A program made the translations under genes and the position numbers. Below, in pieces: positions 1-6,667 of a DNA stretch of 10,186 nt. This DNA is from JACMMS01 sp043772865 (GTDB lineage Bacteria; Pseudomonadota; Gammaproteobacteria; Burkholderiales; Methylophilaceae), in assembly GCA_043772865.1 (NCBI GenBank), contig JAYVFU010000165.1:1-10186 (forward strand), read 5' to 3'. How positions within the stretch are numbered: position 1 is the stretch's first letter; every line of letters begins with the position of its first letter. A model generated the notes under the pieces. The model searched no databases and had not been told where the DNA came from. It worked only from the letters and a program-made list of their open reading frames with translations.

Positions 1-1830
1 GCTGCAAGCGCAAATGAAGGTTTGACTATTGTGCATACGGTTACGCTAAGCAATGCATCGACTACAACCACTACGCTTGCATTTAGTATTGGTGGTGGTA
101 CAGCAACATCAGGTACTGATTACAATGCAACGCCAACCTTTAGCAACGGCGTCACCATAAGCGGCACTAATTTAATTGTGCCAGCAGGTGTGACCAGCTT
201 TACCGTGAGCGTAGCATCAGTGCAAGATAACATAGACGAGGGTCTAAATACACTTGCAGCAGGTGAAACTTACAATCTAACAGTGGGTGGCGTAGCGGCT
301 GTTGGCACTATTATTGATGATGATGCCGCGCCTACATTAAATGTATCTAGCTTTAGTATTGCAGAGCAAAATGGCTATGCTGTTTACGCAGTTAGCTTGT
401 CCATTCCAAGCAGCGCAGCGGTTTCGGTAAATCTTGGTTTTGGTAACGGCACTGCTAACCCAACTGCCACTAGTGGGCCTAGTAATGCTAGCGCTAACAC
501 CGATTATGGTAACAATACGCTCATGCAGGTGTCCACCGATGGCGGCAGTACTTGGTCAGCAGCCAACACTAATACTGCCACTTTTGCAGCTGGGGCTACC
601 AGTGTATTAGTGCGCACACCTATTTACGCCAATTCGCCAGTGCCTGCTGATGCGGCTTCAGAAGACTTTACTTTAACGGCTACTACTAGCGCAGGCACAA
701 CATCCAATGCCTCGGCAATAGGAACAGCCACAATTGTTGATCGCGCTATTACTTCTACCAATAACCCAACAGTGGTAGAAGGTAACAATTTAGTACATAA
801 ATTTACTACAACAGTATTTAGCGCTGCTACCACTTACTCATTTGCAATAAATGGCACAGCAACCAGTGGCACTGATTACAATGCCACGCCAACATTTACG
901 ACTACTGGAGGCACAGGTACCGTTACTTTGGCTGGTGGTATGTTAACAATACCTGCAGGCGTTACTGCTTTCTCTGTGACTATTTCAACGACAAACGATA
1001 CAACCTATGAGGCGTCAGAAACGGCTCTTGTAAATATTGGTGGCGTGATAAGTACAGGCACTATTACGGATAATGATGCCCAGCCAACCATCAGCATTAA
1101 TGATCCCGCAGTAGTCAATGAAGCGGCAGGTACAGTCACATTTGTTGTGACTTTATCTAACCCTAGCTATCAAACCGTATCGGTTAATTATGCCACGGGT
1201 GGCCAAACTGCTTTATCTGGTAGCGACTTTACAGCGGCCAGCGGTACGCTTAGTTTTGCGCCAGGTCAGACGACACAAACGATTGTGGTTAATATTAATA
1301 ACGATAATATTTACGAAGGTGCAGAAACATTTAAAGTTGACTTAACAAGCCCAACTAATGCCACTATTTCTGATAACCAAGGTATTGCAACGATTATTGA
1401 TAATGGTACAGGTGCTGGCGGTACAGATAACGATACGCCGACCTTTACAGTTTCAAATCTCACGGTATCTGATCAAGTTGGTGGCTTTGCTAACTTTGTT
1501 GTTTCGATGGATAAAGCTTCAGCAGCACTTACCACGTTTAACTTAGCACTTGCCTCTAGCGGTGCAAACCCAGCTACAGGAGGCGGCACAGATTATGGCG
1601 CAGCAGGGGCAACTAACCTACAGGTTTCTACCGATAATGGCGCAACTTGGACAAACGCTACTACAGTTACCATCCCGATTAACCAAACCTTTGTGTTGGT
1701 GCGTACGCCAATAACCATTGATAGCATTACTGAAGGGAGTGAGACTTTTACACTGACGGCAACGCGCACTGCAGGTACCACGACTAATGGCAGCGCAGTT
1801 GGTACAGCTACAATCACCGATGTTAATAAC
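1..1830 (+). repeat. Five Calx-beta-like modules in tandem within the adhesin
   Basis: Approximate module limits are 1-324, 331-747, 748-1083, 1087-1404 and 1405-1830. Most end in an acidic strand such as GTIIDDD, GTITDNDA or ATIIDNG, and several contain a late E-G/S-E-T motif (YEGAETF, ITEGSETF), which is the Calx-beta pattern. Modules 1 and 3 share the stretch GTATSGTDYNATPTF. Modules 2 and 5 share a different one: a DYG segment followed by LQVSTDNGATW-like sequence and VLVRTPI. Module 4 is the most canonical Calx-beta copy. Shared protein motifs are encoded by diverged synonymous codons, so the duplications are not recent. In adhesins such modules act as calcium-stiffened spacers; the number upstream of the window is unknown. 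Confidence 0.8.
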
Positions 1831-4071
1831 GCACCAGATGCCATTAACGATATGCCAACCAGTAATTTGCAAGAAGACACGGCCAACAGCACGCTTTCTG
1901 GCAATGCGATATCAGGCGGTTCTGGCAACACTGCAGACACTGACCCCAATAACGATACTTTAAGTATCACTGGTGCTGTGTCTGGCACAGGTACAGTTAC
2001 GGGTAATGTCGCACTTAGTTCTGCGCTTACAGTGAGCGGCATTTATGGCAGTTTATTAATTAATGCCAACGGCACTTATACCTATACGCTAGATAACAGC
2101 CGCATTCAAACGCAAAATATCTTGGGCGGCGAAACTGTAAATGATGTATTTACGTACAAAATTACCGATGGTAATGGTGGCTATGACACTGCCACCATTT
2201 CAGTAGCGGTATTAGGTACTATCGATTTAAATGCCATTACGCCACAACCTGTAGCAGTAACTGCTGATGGCTTAGTGGGTGAATATTATGGCTATAACGA
2301 TAGTAATAATGGTACTCGCAAACACGCGGATGATACGACAGCAACAGGCACTGCACCTAAAGATGTGTTTAACGACCCTAATATTAATAGTGTTGAAGAT
2401 CTGGAAAAAATCATTAATGGTCGTAATGTCTCAATGGGTGGGCTAGGTAGCATAGTCGGTGGTACCCAGCAAGGTGCAACAAATGCGGCAGATGTCATAT
2501 TTAATGTACGCACACTTAATTACGGTCAAAGTTCTAACTTACCTGATTCCGAGCCATCACAAGCCGCTGGGTCAACTTTAAGTACAAGCTCTACATTAGG
2601 AGGATTCTTAGGTGCAGACGCAGTGACTGGACGTGTGCAAACTGGTACGGGCACTGCTACTTCTCAGGTAGGCAACGCAAATACAGGGACAAATGTAGGT
2701 GTCGACACAGGATTTGGTGCTGTTACAGACTCTTTAGTGCGCATCACAGGCACTATGTACTTAGAGCGTGGCAATTACGATTTTAGAGTGACTGCAGATG
2801 ATGGGTTTAGACTTAAAGTGGGTGGTGAAACCTTGATTGAGTATGATGCCAACCAAGGCCCCACGACTCGTGTGTTTACCAATGTGGAGGTCAATGATTT
2901 AATTTCTGGCTTTACTTCAGTAGAGTTGCTGTATTGGGATCAAGGTGGCGTTTCGCAACTTCGCTTTGAATATAAAGACACATCCGCACCTAACGTAAAT
3001 GGGGCTAGTTCTGCTGAAACTGGTTGGGCATCATTTTCATTAGATAATTTAGCTTTTTTCTCTGAAGCCAATAAACCAACTATTACAGATACCAAAATAC
3101 AAGATATTGTAGAAACAGCCACTAATCAACAATATGAGTTGCGAACAGGTAGCAGGCTAGATGGCGACCCAAGTGGAAACAATATTGCTAATACGCTTGT
3201 AGGTAACGAAGGGCGAGACTACATACAAGGTTTTGATGGCAATGACACGCTGAATGGTGCTGGCGGTGCCGATTATTTAGATGGCGGTACGGGTAACGAT
3301 ACGCTTAATGGCGGTGCTGGTAACGACTTTATGTTTGGCGGCACTGGAGCAGACAAGATGACAGGTGGCCTTGGTGATGACATTTACAGCATTGATAATG
3401 CTAGCGATGTTGTGGTTGAAAATGCAAATGAAGGTACAGATACCATACAAATTGAAGCTAGTTACAACACATTAACTAGTTATACACTCGCCGCAAATTT
3501 TGAGAATATCAAAGTATTGGGTAATTTCAATATCAATATTACAGGCAATGCTGCAGATAATCGCATGATTGGCAACGATGGTAATAATACAATTGATGGT
3601 GGTGCAGGTAACGACAGGTTAACTGGTGGTTTAGGAAACGATACCTTAACAGGTGGCACAGGTACCGATATTTTTGAGTGGAATTTGGCTGATGTACCGG
3701 CTATTGGCATGCGTAATGCAACGGCTTCAAACGCTGCAACTGACACCATTACTGACTTTGATACGGCTGCTTATAGTAATGTCAATTCGATTTCAGGCGG
3801 CGATGCAATTGACTTAAGAGATTTGTTGCAAGGTGAAGCATCTGCTAGAGGAGCCTCAGGTAATCTGTTGGAATTTATTGATACTGTTTATGTTGGATCT
3901 GATACCGTTATGCGCATCAGCTTTAATGGTGGCTTTAATGCAGCAGGTGCTTATGATGCTAGTAAGGTTGACCAAGTGATTGTTTTCAAAGGCGTCGACT
4001 TGCTAGGCGGCGGAACTGAACAAGCCATGCTAAACAGTTTACTTAATAATGGCAAATTAATCGTTGATTAA
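1..4071 (+). CDS. Giant RTX adhesin, type I secreted, C-terminal part (5' end outside window)
   Basis: The reading frame is open from the first base, so the visible 1356 residues are the C-terminal part of a larger protein; the TTG at 22 is internal to a Calx-beta module and is not the true start. Modules by visible residue: Calx-beta-like repeats at about 1-468 and 469-612 (five copies), VCBS/cadherin-like 609-738, PA14 751-995, RTX glycine/aspartate nonapeptides 1059-1127 and 1182-1223, then a C-terminal secretion domain to 1356. Known for these families: calcium rigidifies the repeats, PA14 often binds sugars, and export is through an ABC/HlyD/TolC channel. Inferred role: cell-surface adhesion or biofilm formation. 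The C-terminal domain resembles the VCA0849 subclass often found in LapA-type adhesins. The N-terminal retention module that would prove LapG-type control is not visible. The next gene encodes a TolC-like protein, a likely export partner. Confidence is high for the class and low for the ligand. Confidence 0.93.
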   Translation, partial: AASANEGLTIVHTVTLSNASTTTTTLAFSIGGGTATSGTDYNATPTFSNGVTISGTNLIVPAGVTSFTVSVASVQDNIDEGLNTLAAGETYNLTVGGVAAVGTIIDDDAAPTLNVSSFSIAEQNGYAVYAVSLSIPSSAAVSVNLGFGNGTANPTATSGPSNASANTDYGNNTLMQVSTDGGSTWSAANTNTATFAAGATSVLVRTPIYANSPVPADAASEDFTLTATTSAGTTSNASAIGTATIVDRAITSTNNPTVVEGNNLVHKFTTTVFSAATTYSFAINGTATSGTDYNATPTFTTTGGTGTVTLAGGMLTIPAGVTAFSVTISTTNDTTYEASETALVNIGGVISTGTITDNDAQPTISINDPAVVNEAAGTVTFVVTLSNPSYQTVSVNYATGGQTALSGSDFTAASGTLSFAPGQTTQTIVVNINNDNIYEGAETFKVDLTSPTNATISDNQGIATIIDNGTGAGGTDNDTPTFTVSNLTVSDQVGGFANFVVSMDKASAALTTFNLALASSGANPATGGGTDYGAAGATNLQVSTDNGATWTNATTVTIPINQTFVLVRTPITIDSITEGSETFTLTATRTAGTTTNGSAVGTATITDVNNAPDAINDMPTSNLQEDTANSTLSGNAISGGSGNTADTDPNNDTLSITGAVSGTGTVTGNVALSSALTVSGIYGSLLINANGTYTYTLDNSRIQTQNILGGETVNDVFTYKITDGNGGYDTATISVAVLGTIDLNAITPQPVAVTADGLVGEYYGYNDSNNGTRKHADDTTATGTAPKDVFNDPNINSVEDLEKIINGRNVSMGGLGSIVGGTQQGATNAADVIFNVRTLNYGQSSNLPDSEPSQAAGSTLSTSSTLGGFLGADAVTGRVQTGTGTATSQVGNANTGTNVGVDTGFGAVTDSLVRITGTMYLERGNYDFRVTADDGFRLKVGGETLIEYDANQGPTTRVFTNVEVNDLISGFTSVELLYWDQGGVSQLRFEYKDTSAPNVNGASSAETGWASFSLDNLAFFSEANKPTITDTKIQDIVETATNQQYELRTGSRLDGDPSGNNIANTLVGNEGRDYIQGFDGNDTLNGAGGADYLDGGTGNDTLNGGAGNDFMFGGTGADKMTGGLGDDIYSIDNASDVVVENANEGTDTIQIEASYNTLTSYTLAANFENIKVLGNFNINITGNAADNRMIGNDGNNTIDGGAGNDRLTGGLGNDTLTGGTGTDIFEWNLADVPAIGMRNATASNAATDTITDFDTAAYSNVNSISGGDAIDLRDLLQGEASARGASGNLLEFIDTVYVGSDTVMRISFNGGFNAAGAYDASKVDQVIVFKGVDLLGGGTEQAMLNSLLNNGKLIVD
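1825..2214 (+). other. VCBS/cadherin-like module of the adhesin
   Basis: The segment opens with NNAPDAINDMPTSNLQEDT, and later has ISGIYGSLLINANGTYTYTLDN-like sequence and DVFTYKITDGNGGYDTATISVAV-like sequence (both seen here in shorter pieces: GSLLINANGTYTYTLDN, FTYKITDGNGGYDTATI). These are the hallmarks of VCBS repeats (TIGR01965 type), common in long secreted adhesins of Vibrio, Colwellia, Bradyrhizobium, Shewanella and relatives. Only one copy is present, between the Calx-beta array and the PA14 domain, so it probably acts as a structural hinge or spacer. Exact edges are approximate. Confidence 0.75.
2251..2985 (+). other. PA14-type (putative lectin) domain of the adhesin
   Basis: The domain begins at GLVGEYYGYND, the usual first strand of PA14, and resumes with RITGTMYLERGNYDFRVTAD, then DGFRLKVGGETLI, and ends near QLRFEYKDTS. 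The adjacent aspartates at 2797-2802 (the ADDG motif) fit the Asp-Asp calcium/sugar site of PA14 lectins such as yeast flocculins and RTX ice adhesins. A long stretch (about 2340-2725, containing FNVRTLNYG) lies between the first strand and the core; similar extended PA14 domains occur in bacterial RTX adhesins. Sugar binding is an inference from family and motif; the ligand cannot be read from sequence. Confidence 0.78.
3175..3669 (+). repeat. RTX calcium-binding nonapeptide blocks (3175-3381 and 3544-3669)
   Basis: Two runs of GGxGxDxLx-type repeats are visible. Block one includes GNDTLNGAGGADYLDGGTGN and GGAGNDFMFGGTGADKM and ends at GGLGDD. Block two includes GNDGNNTIDGGAGNDRLTGG and GLGNDTLTGGTGTDIFEW. 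Between them is a non-repeat linker with NASDVVVENANEGTDTI and LAANFENIKVLGN-like sequence, a spacer that recurs in many RTX proteins. Such repeats fold into a parallel beta-roll on binding calcium outside the cell, which helps drive export and folding of type I substrates. Confidence 0.93.
3661..4071 (+). other. Type I secretion C-terminal target domain of the adhesin
   Basis: After the last RTX repeat the chain continues with GTDIFEWNLADV, DTITDFD, GDAIDLRDLLQGE, TVMRISFNGG, DQVIVFKGVDLL and a final LNNGKLIVD. This order matches the type I secretion target domain of the VCA0849 subclass: a DxIxDFD strand, a xLDLxDLL motif, and a late xxIVFKGVDL strand. The C-terminus is the uncleaved signal recognised by the ABC exporter. 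The final residues are mostly hydrophobic and acidic, as is usual. Confidence 0.85.
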
Positions 4072-4150
4072 AATGGGCTAAATGTTTATCAGAACTCGAA
4101 CCGATTTTTGATGTTTGCATTTAGTAAATGGGCCTGTTAAATTTGTAAGT

Positions 4151-4180
4151 AAAAAGCCAGCTAACTATAGCTGGCTTTTT
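4151..4180. terminator. Intrinsic terminator after the adhesin gene
   Basis: A perfect 12-bp stem (AAAAAGCCAGCT / AGCTGGCTTTTT) encloses a 6-nt loop (AACTAT). The GC-rich core is followed by five T, and the leading A-run makes it potentially bidirectional. It lies 79 bp after the adhesin stop codon, so the adhesin message probably ends here and the TolC-like gene is transcribed separately. Confidence 0.9.
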
Positions 4181-4642
4181 GCAATGTGTTGTTTGATAAA
4201 TTTAAACTCTATAATTAAGTCAGGTTAAATGCTGAGTTTGAATCGGAAAATATAAGCCAGTTTTATTTCAAAGTGGAAAAACGCACACATAAATAAACAC
4301 TGCTAACAAATTCAATATCAATTTCAATGTGTTAAAAAATCGTGTTTAAACTGTTTGCCTATAAAATAGTTGCAATTAAATTATTAAGAGCCATTTTAGC
4401 TGTTCTTACCATAAGTTAATGTAATTTAACCTGTTGTTATTTGGTACAAACTATTGACAATTAGTTAAAACATCTAATAAATAACTTAAAATAAATGCTA
4501 TAACTCGTTAAATACTATAAAATAAAAATTTACTGAGTTAGTGATGGCGCAAGTATTGTGGTGTGCTAACAATAAATAATTAAGATGTAACATGCATCTA
4601 TATAACTATGAAAAAAGTACTTGTTTGGGGCAAACATCAGTT
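4181..4642. other. AT-rich intergenic region upstream of the TolC-like gene
   Basis: About 460 bases carry no convincing gene. The stretch is visibly richer in A and T than the flanking genes, with many AAAT and TTAA runs, as expected of a promoter region. The only features seen are a TTGACA box at 4454-4459 and a degenerate sigma-54-like element near 4545-4559. No tRNA, riboswitch or CRISPR pattern was recognised. Confidence 0.6.
4454..4483 (+). promoter_or_regulatory. Candidate sigma-70 promoter for the TolC-like gene
   Basis: A perfect -35 consensus TTGACA stands at 4454-4459. The -10 is weak: TAATAA at 4475-4480 (15-bp spacer) or TAAATA at 4478-4483 (18-bp spacer). Transcription would begin near 4490 and give a leader of about 100-150 nt. 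The site follows the terminator and faces the gene, which supports it; the poor -10 and high AT content argue for caution. Confidence 0.3.
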
Positions 4643-6583
4643 ATGAATACATACAATATAAGATTAAACAAAAATTTACTCACCATTAAAAAGTTATCTG
4701 TCATTGCTATAACACTTAACCTAAGTTTATCAGTACAAGCCGAACCACTTGTTACATTAAAAGATATGGTGCAAAAGGTCATTACAGAAAACCCAGAAGT
4801 GCAAGCACGTTATCATGCTTATGAGGGTGCTGGGTTTGAGCAAGAAGTAATACGTGGTGGATATTTACCCAAAGCTGACATTACCTCTACGTTAAGAAAA
4901 CAAGAAAACCTAAGTGGCACACAGTTACAAAAAGACAGTGGTGTTGCTATTCCTACTTTCAATAACGAGTTGATATTACGTCAAATGATATTTGATGGGT
5001 TTGCTACACGCAACGAAGTGAACCGTTTAGAACATGCAAAACGTGTTCGTTATTATGAACTTCAAAGTATTATGCAAAGTACCACTTTGGAGTTTGTAAA
5101 GGCTTATATTGATACTTTACGTTATCGTCAATTGACTGAATATGCAAAAAATAACTACGTAACTCATAAGCAATTATTTGATCGTATTCAAGAACGTGTT
5201 AATGCTGGAGTTGCGCGCCGGGTTGATTTAGATCAGGCCACAGGACGTATGGCGCTAGCAGAAGCGAATTTACTTACTGAAACGACTAATTTGCATGATG
5301 TAACCGTGCGCATGCAGCGAATTTTAGGCGAATTACCGCCGCAAACTTTAGAAACTCCAACTTTTTTCAACTCAGGTGTCCAGCCAACTCCCACAGAGGC
5401 CCTGCAGCTAGCTTATTTACAAAATCCTGATTTATTATCAACCATTGAAGATATTCAAGCGACTAAAAATGAAGTTAAAGGTAAAAAATCACGCTACTCA
5501 CCAAGGTTTGATTTACAAGCAACCAAAAACCTAGGTGTGAGTAATGATGGTCGTTACAGCACGAGTGCAGCAGACCTTATAGAATTAACCATGAACTTTA
5601 ATTTGTTTAATGGTTTTTCAGATAAAAATACGATTAACCAAGCCGCAGAAAAATTAAATGTAGCCGAGGATCAACGTGATAAATCTTGTGTAGATACACG
5701 TCAAATTGTGTCAATTGCCTATAACGACATTGCCAGTTTAAAAGAACAATTGGTTTACCGCGATCAACACCAAAAATCCATTGAAAGTGCACGTGAAGCT
5801 TATCGCAAACAGTTTGATATTGGTCAGCGGAGTTTGTTGGATTTGCTAGATACAGAAAATGAATACTTCCAAGCAAAACGTAGCTATGTGAACGCAGATT
5901 ATGATATGCAAACAGCTTATGCCCGTGTTTATGCGGGTCAGGGTGAGTTGCTTAACAAAATAGGCTCAACCCGCGCCGCTTTGCCAGATTTGGCTCGTGA
6001 AAAATATCTTAATACAGAAAATGTATGCCAGGCGTTGGTGGCAGAGCAAGTTGACGTTGATAAAGCCGCATTAATGGCTAATGCAAAACCACTGGGGTCT
6101 ACACTTAATTTAGCTGATAAGCCATTTAAACCATTGGTACCTGTAGCGGCAAGCCCAGCAGCTACTTGTAGTGTAGATGTGGTGACAAATCGAGTGAATG
6201 AATGGGCGGCTTCTTGGCGCCAAAAAAATTACTCTGAATATGTAAAATTTTACTCAGAAAAATTTACACCACAACCGCCTTTAACCAAATCGGACTGGGA
6301 TAAACAGCGTAAAGATAGATTATCAATTTATGGAAAAGTTAATTTAGATTTAAGCAATTTAAAAGTCACTTGCGATGGAGAAAAAGCCAAAGCTGAGTTT
6401 TTACAAGATTACAGTGTGACGACATATGTGATGAAAAAAGAGAAAAAACCAGCTGCTGGTTGTGAGATTTGCAACGCGAAGCGTATACCAGTTAAGGGTT
6501 TTGCTGATAAGGTGAATAAAGAATTGGACTTTGAGCGCCAAATTAACCAATGGCTCATTGTGAAAGAGGTAGTCGTTAAATAA
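4643..6583 (+). CDS. TolC-family outer-membrane channel with C-terminal NTF2-like extension
   Basis: A 646-residue protein when read from the ATG at 4643, chosen because it gives a good Sec signal peptide (positive start, hydrophobic core, cleavage after SVQA at residue 33); the in-frame ATG at 4592 would add 17 polar residues before it. The TolC core spans about residues 35-440 and shows both internal repeats: IFDGFATRNEV (about 116) and NAGVARRVDLDQA (about 187), then FNLFNGFSDKN (about 319) and FDIGQRSLLDLLDTENEY (about 391). Such proteins form trimeric channels through the outer membrane and periplasm for type I secretion or efflux. After a linker comes an added domain (about 509-646) resembling the NTF2-like Cds6 C-terminal domain (VNEWAASWRQKNYSEYVKFY, INQWLIVKEVVV), with a CEIC motif at 607-610. 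Location after an RTX adhesin suggests it exports that protein. No clear Shine-Dalgarno is seen. Confidence 0.9.
   Translation: MNTYNIRLNKNLLTIKKLSVIAITLNLSLSVQAEPLVTLKDMVQKVITENPEVQARYHAYEGAGFEQEVIRGGYLPKADITSTLRKQENLSGTQLQKDSGVAIPTFNNELILRQMIFDGFATRNEVNRLEHAKRVRYYELQSIMQSTTLEFVKAYIDTLRYRQLTEYAKNNYVTHKQLFDRIQERVNAGVARRVDLDQATGRMALAEANLLTETTNLHDVTVRMQRILGELPPQTLETPTFFNSGVQPTPTEALQLAYLQNPDLLSTIEDIQATKNEVKGKKSRYSPRFDLQATKNLGVSNDGRYSTSAADLIELTMNFNLFNGFSDKNTINQAAEKLNVAEDQRDKSCVDTRQIVSIAYNDIASLKEQLVYRDQHQKSIESAREAYRKQFDIGQRSLLDLLDTENEYFQAKRSYVNADYDMQTAYARVYAGQGELLNKIGSTRAALPDLAREKYLNTENVCQALVAEQVDVDKAALMANAKPLGSTLNLADKPFKPLVPVAASPAATCSVDVVTNRVNEWAASWRQKNYSEYVKFYSEKFTPQPPLTKSDWDKQRKDRLSIYGKVNLDLSNLKVTCDGEKAKAEFLQDYSVTTYVMKKEKKPAAGCEICNAKRIPVKGFADKVNKELDFERQINQWLIVKEVVVK
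6167..6580 (+). other. NTF2-like domain fused to the TolC protein
   Basis: The segment has the order expected of a small periplasmic NTF2/SnoaL-type fold: helix WAASWRQKNYSEYVKFYSE, a KSDWDKQRKDRLS helix, alternating strands (VNLDLSNLKVTCDGEKAKAE, FLQDYSV) and a last strand QWLIVKEVVV. This pattern is familiar from Cds6-type L,D-transpeptidase-associated proteins and several tetratricopeptide proteins. It is separated from the TolC core by a linker rich in Ala and Pro. It contains four cysteines (residues 509, 577, 607 and 610 of the protein), two of them in CEIC. The fold assignment is from pattern memory only. Confidence 0.6.
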
Positions 6584-6607
6584 TCAGAACTAAATATTGT
6601 TCAATAA

Positions 6608-6637
6608 AAAGCCACTGAGTGAATATTCAGTGGCTTT
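6608..6637. terminator. Bidirectional terminator between convergent genes
   Basis: An 11-bp perfect stem (AAAGCCACTGA / TCAGTGGCTTT) closes an 8-nt loop (GTGAATAT). It sits in the 84-bp gap between the converging stop codons of the TolC-like gene (+) and uup (-). There is an A-run on the left and a T-rich TTTATT on the right, so it could serve either strand. Confidence 0.85.
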
Positions 6638-6667
6638 ATTAATTTAGCTCTTTGCTGGCACAACCAG

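Noticed and set aside
1593..2042. 149-residue minus-strand frame opposite the adhesin
   Set aside because: Its low-complexity Val/Leu/Ser/Pro content is what the reverse complement of Thr/Gly/Asn-rich repeat codons gives. No domain and no start signal are seen. Other antisense frames in this gene were dropped for the same reason.
4385..4408. TAAGA ... TCTTA hairpin in the TolC upstream region
   Set aside because: Only five AT-rich base pairs with an internal mismatch; too weak to call an RNA structure or terminator.
4545..4559. Sigma-54-like element (TGGCGC, five bases, TTGT) upstream of the TolC-like gene
   Set aside because: The -24 half and TTG of the -12 half fit, but the nearly invariant C of the -12 GC is a T. 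One mismatch at that base usually abolishes the promoter.
4592..4642. Upstream in-frame ATG at 4592 as the TolC start
   Set aside because: It would place 17 polar residues (including a Cys) before an otherwise well-formed signal peptide, and no ribosome-binding site supports it. Neither start has a strong one, so some doubt remains.
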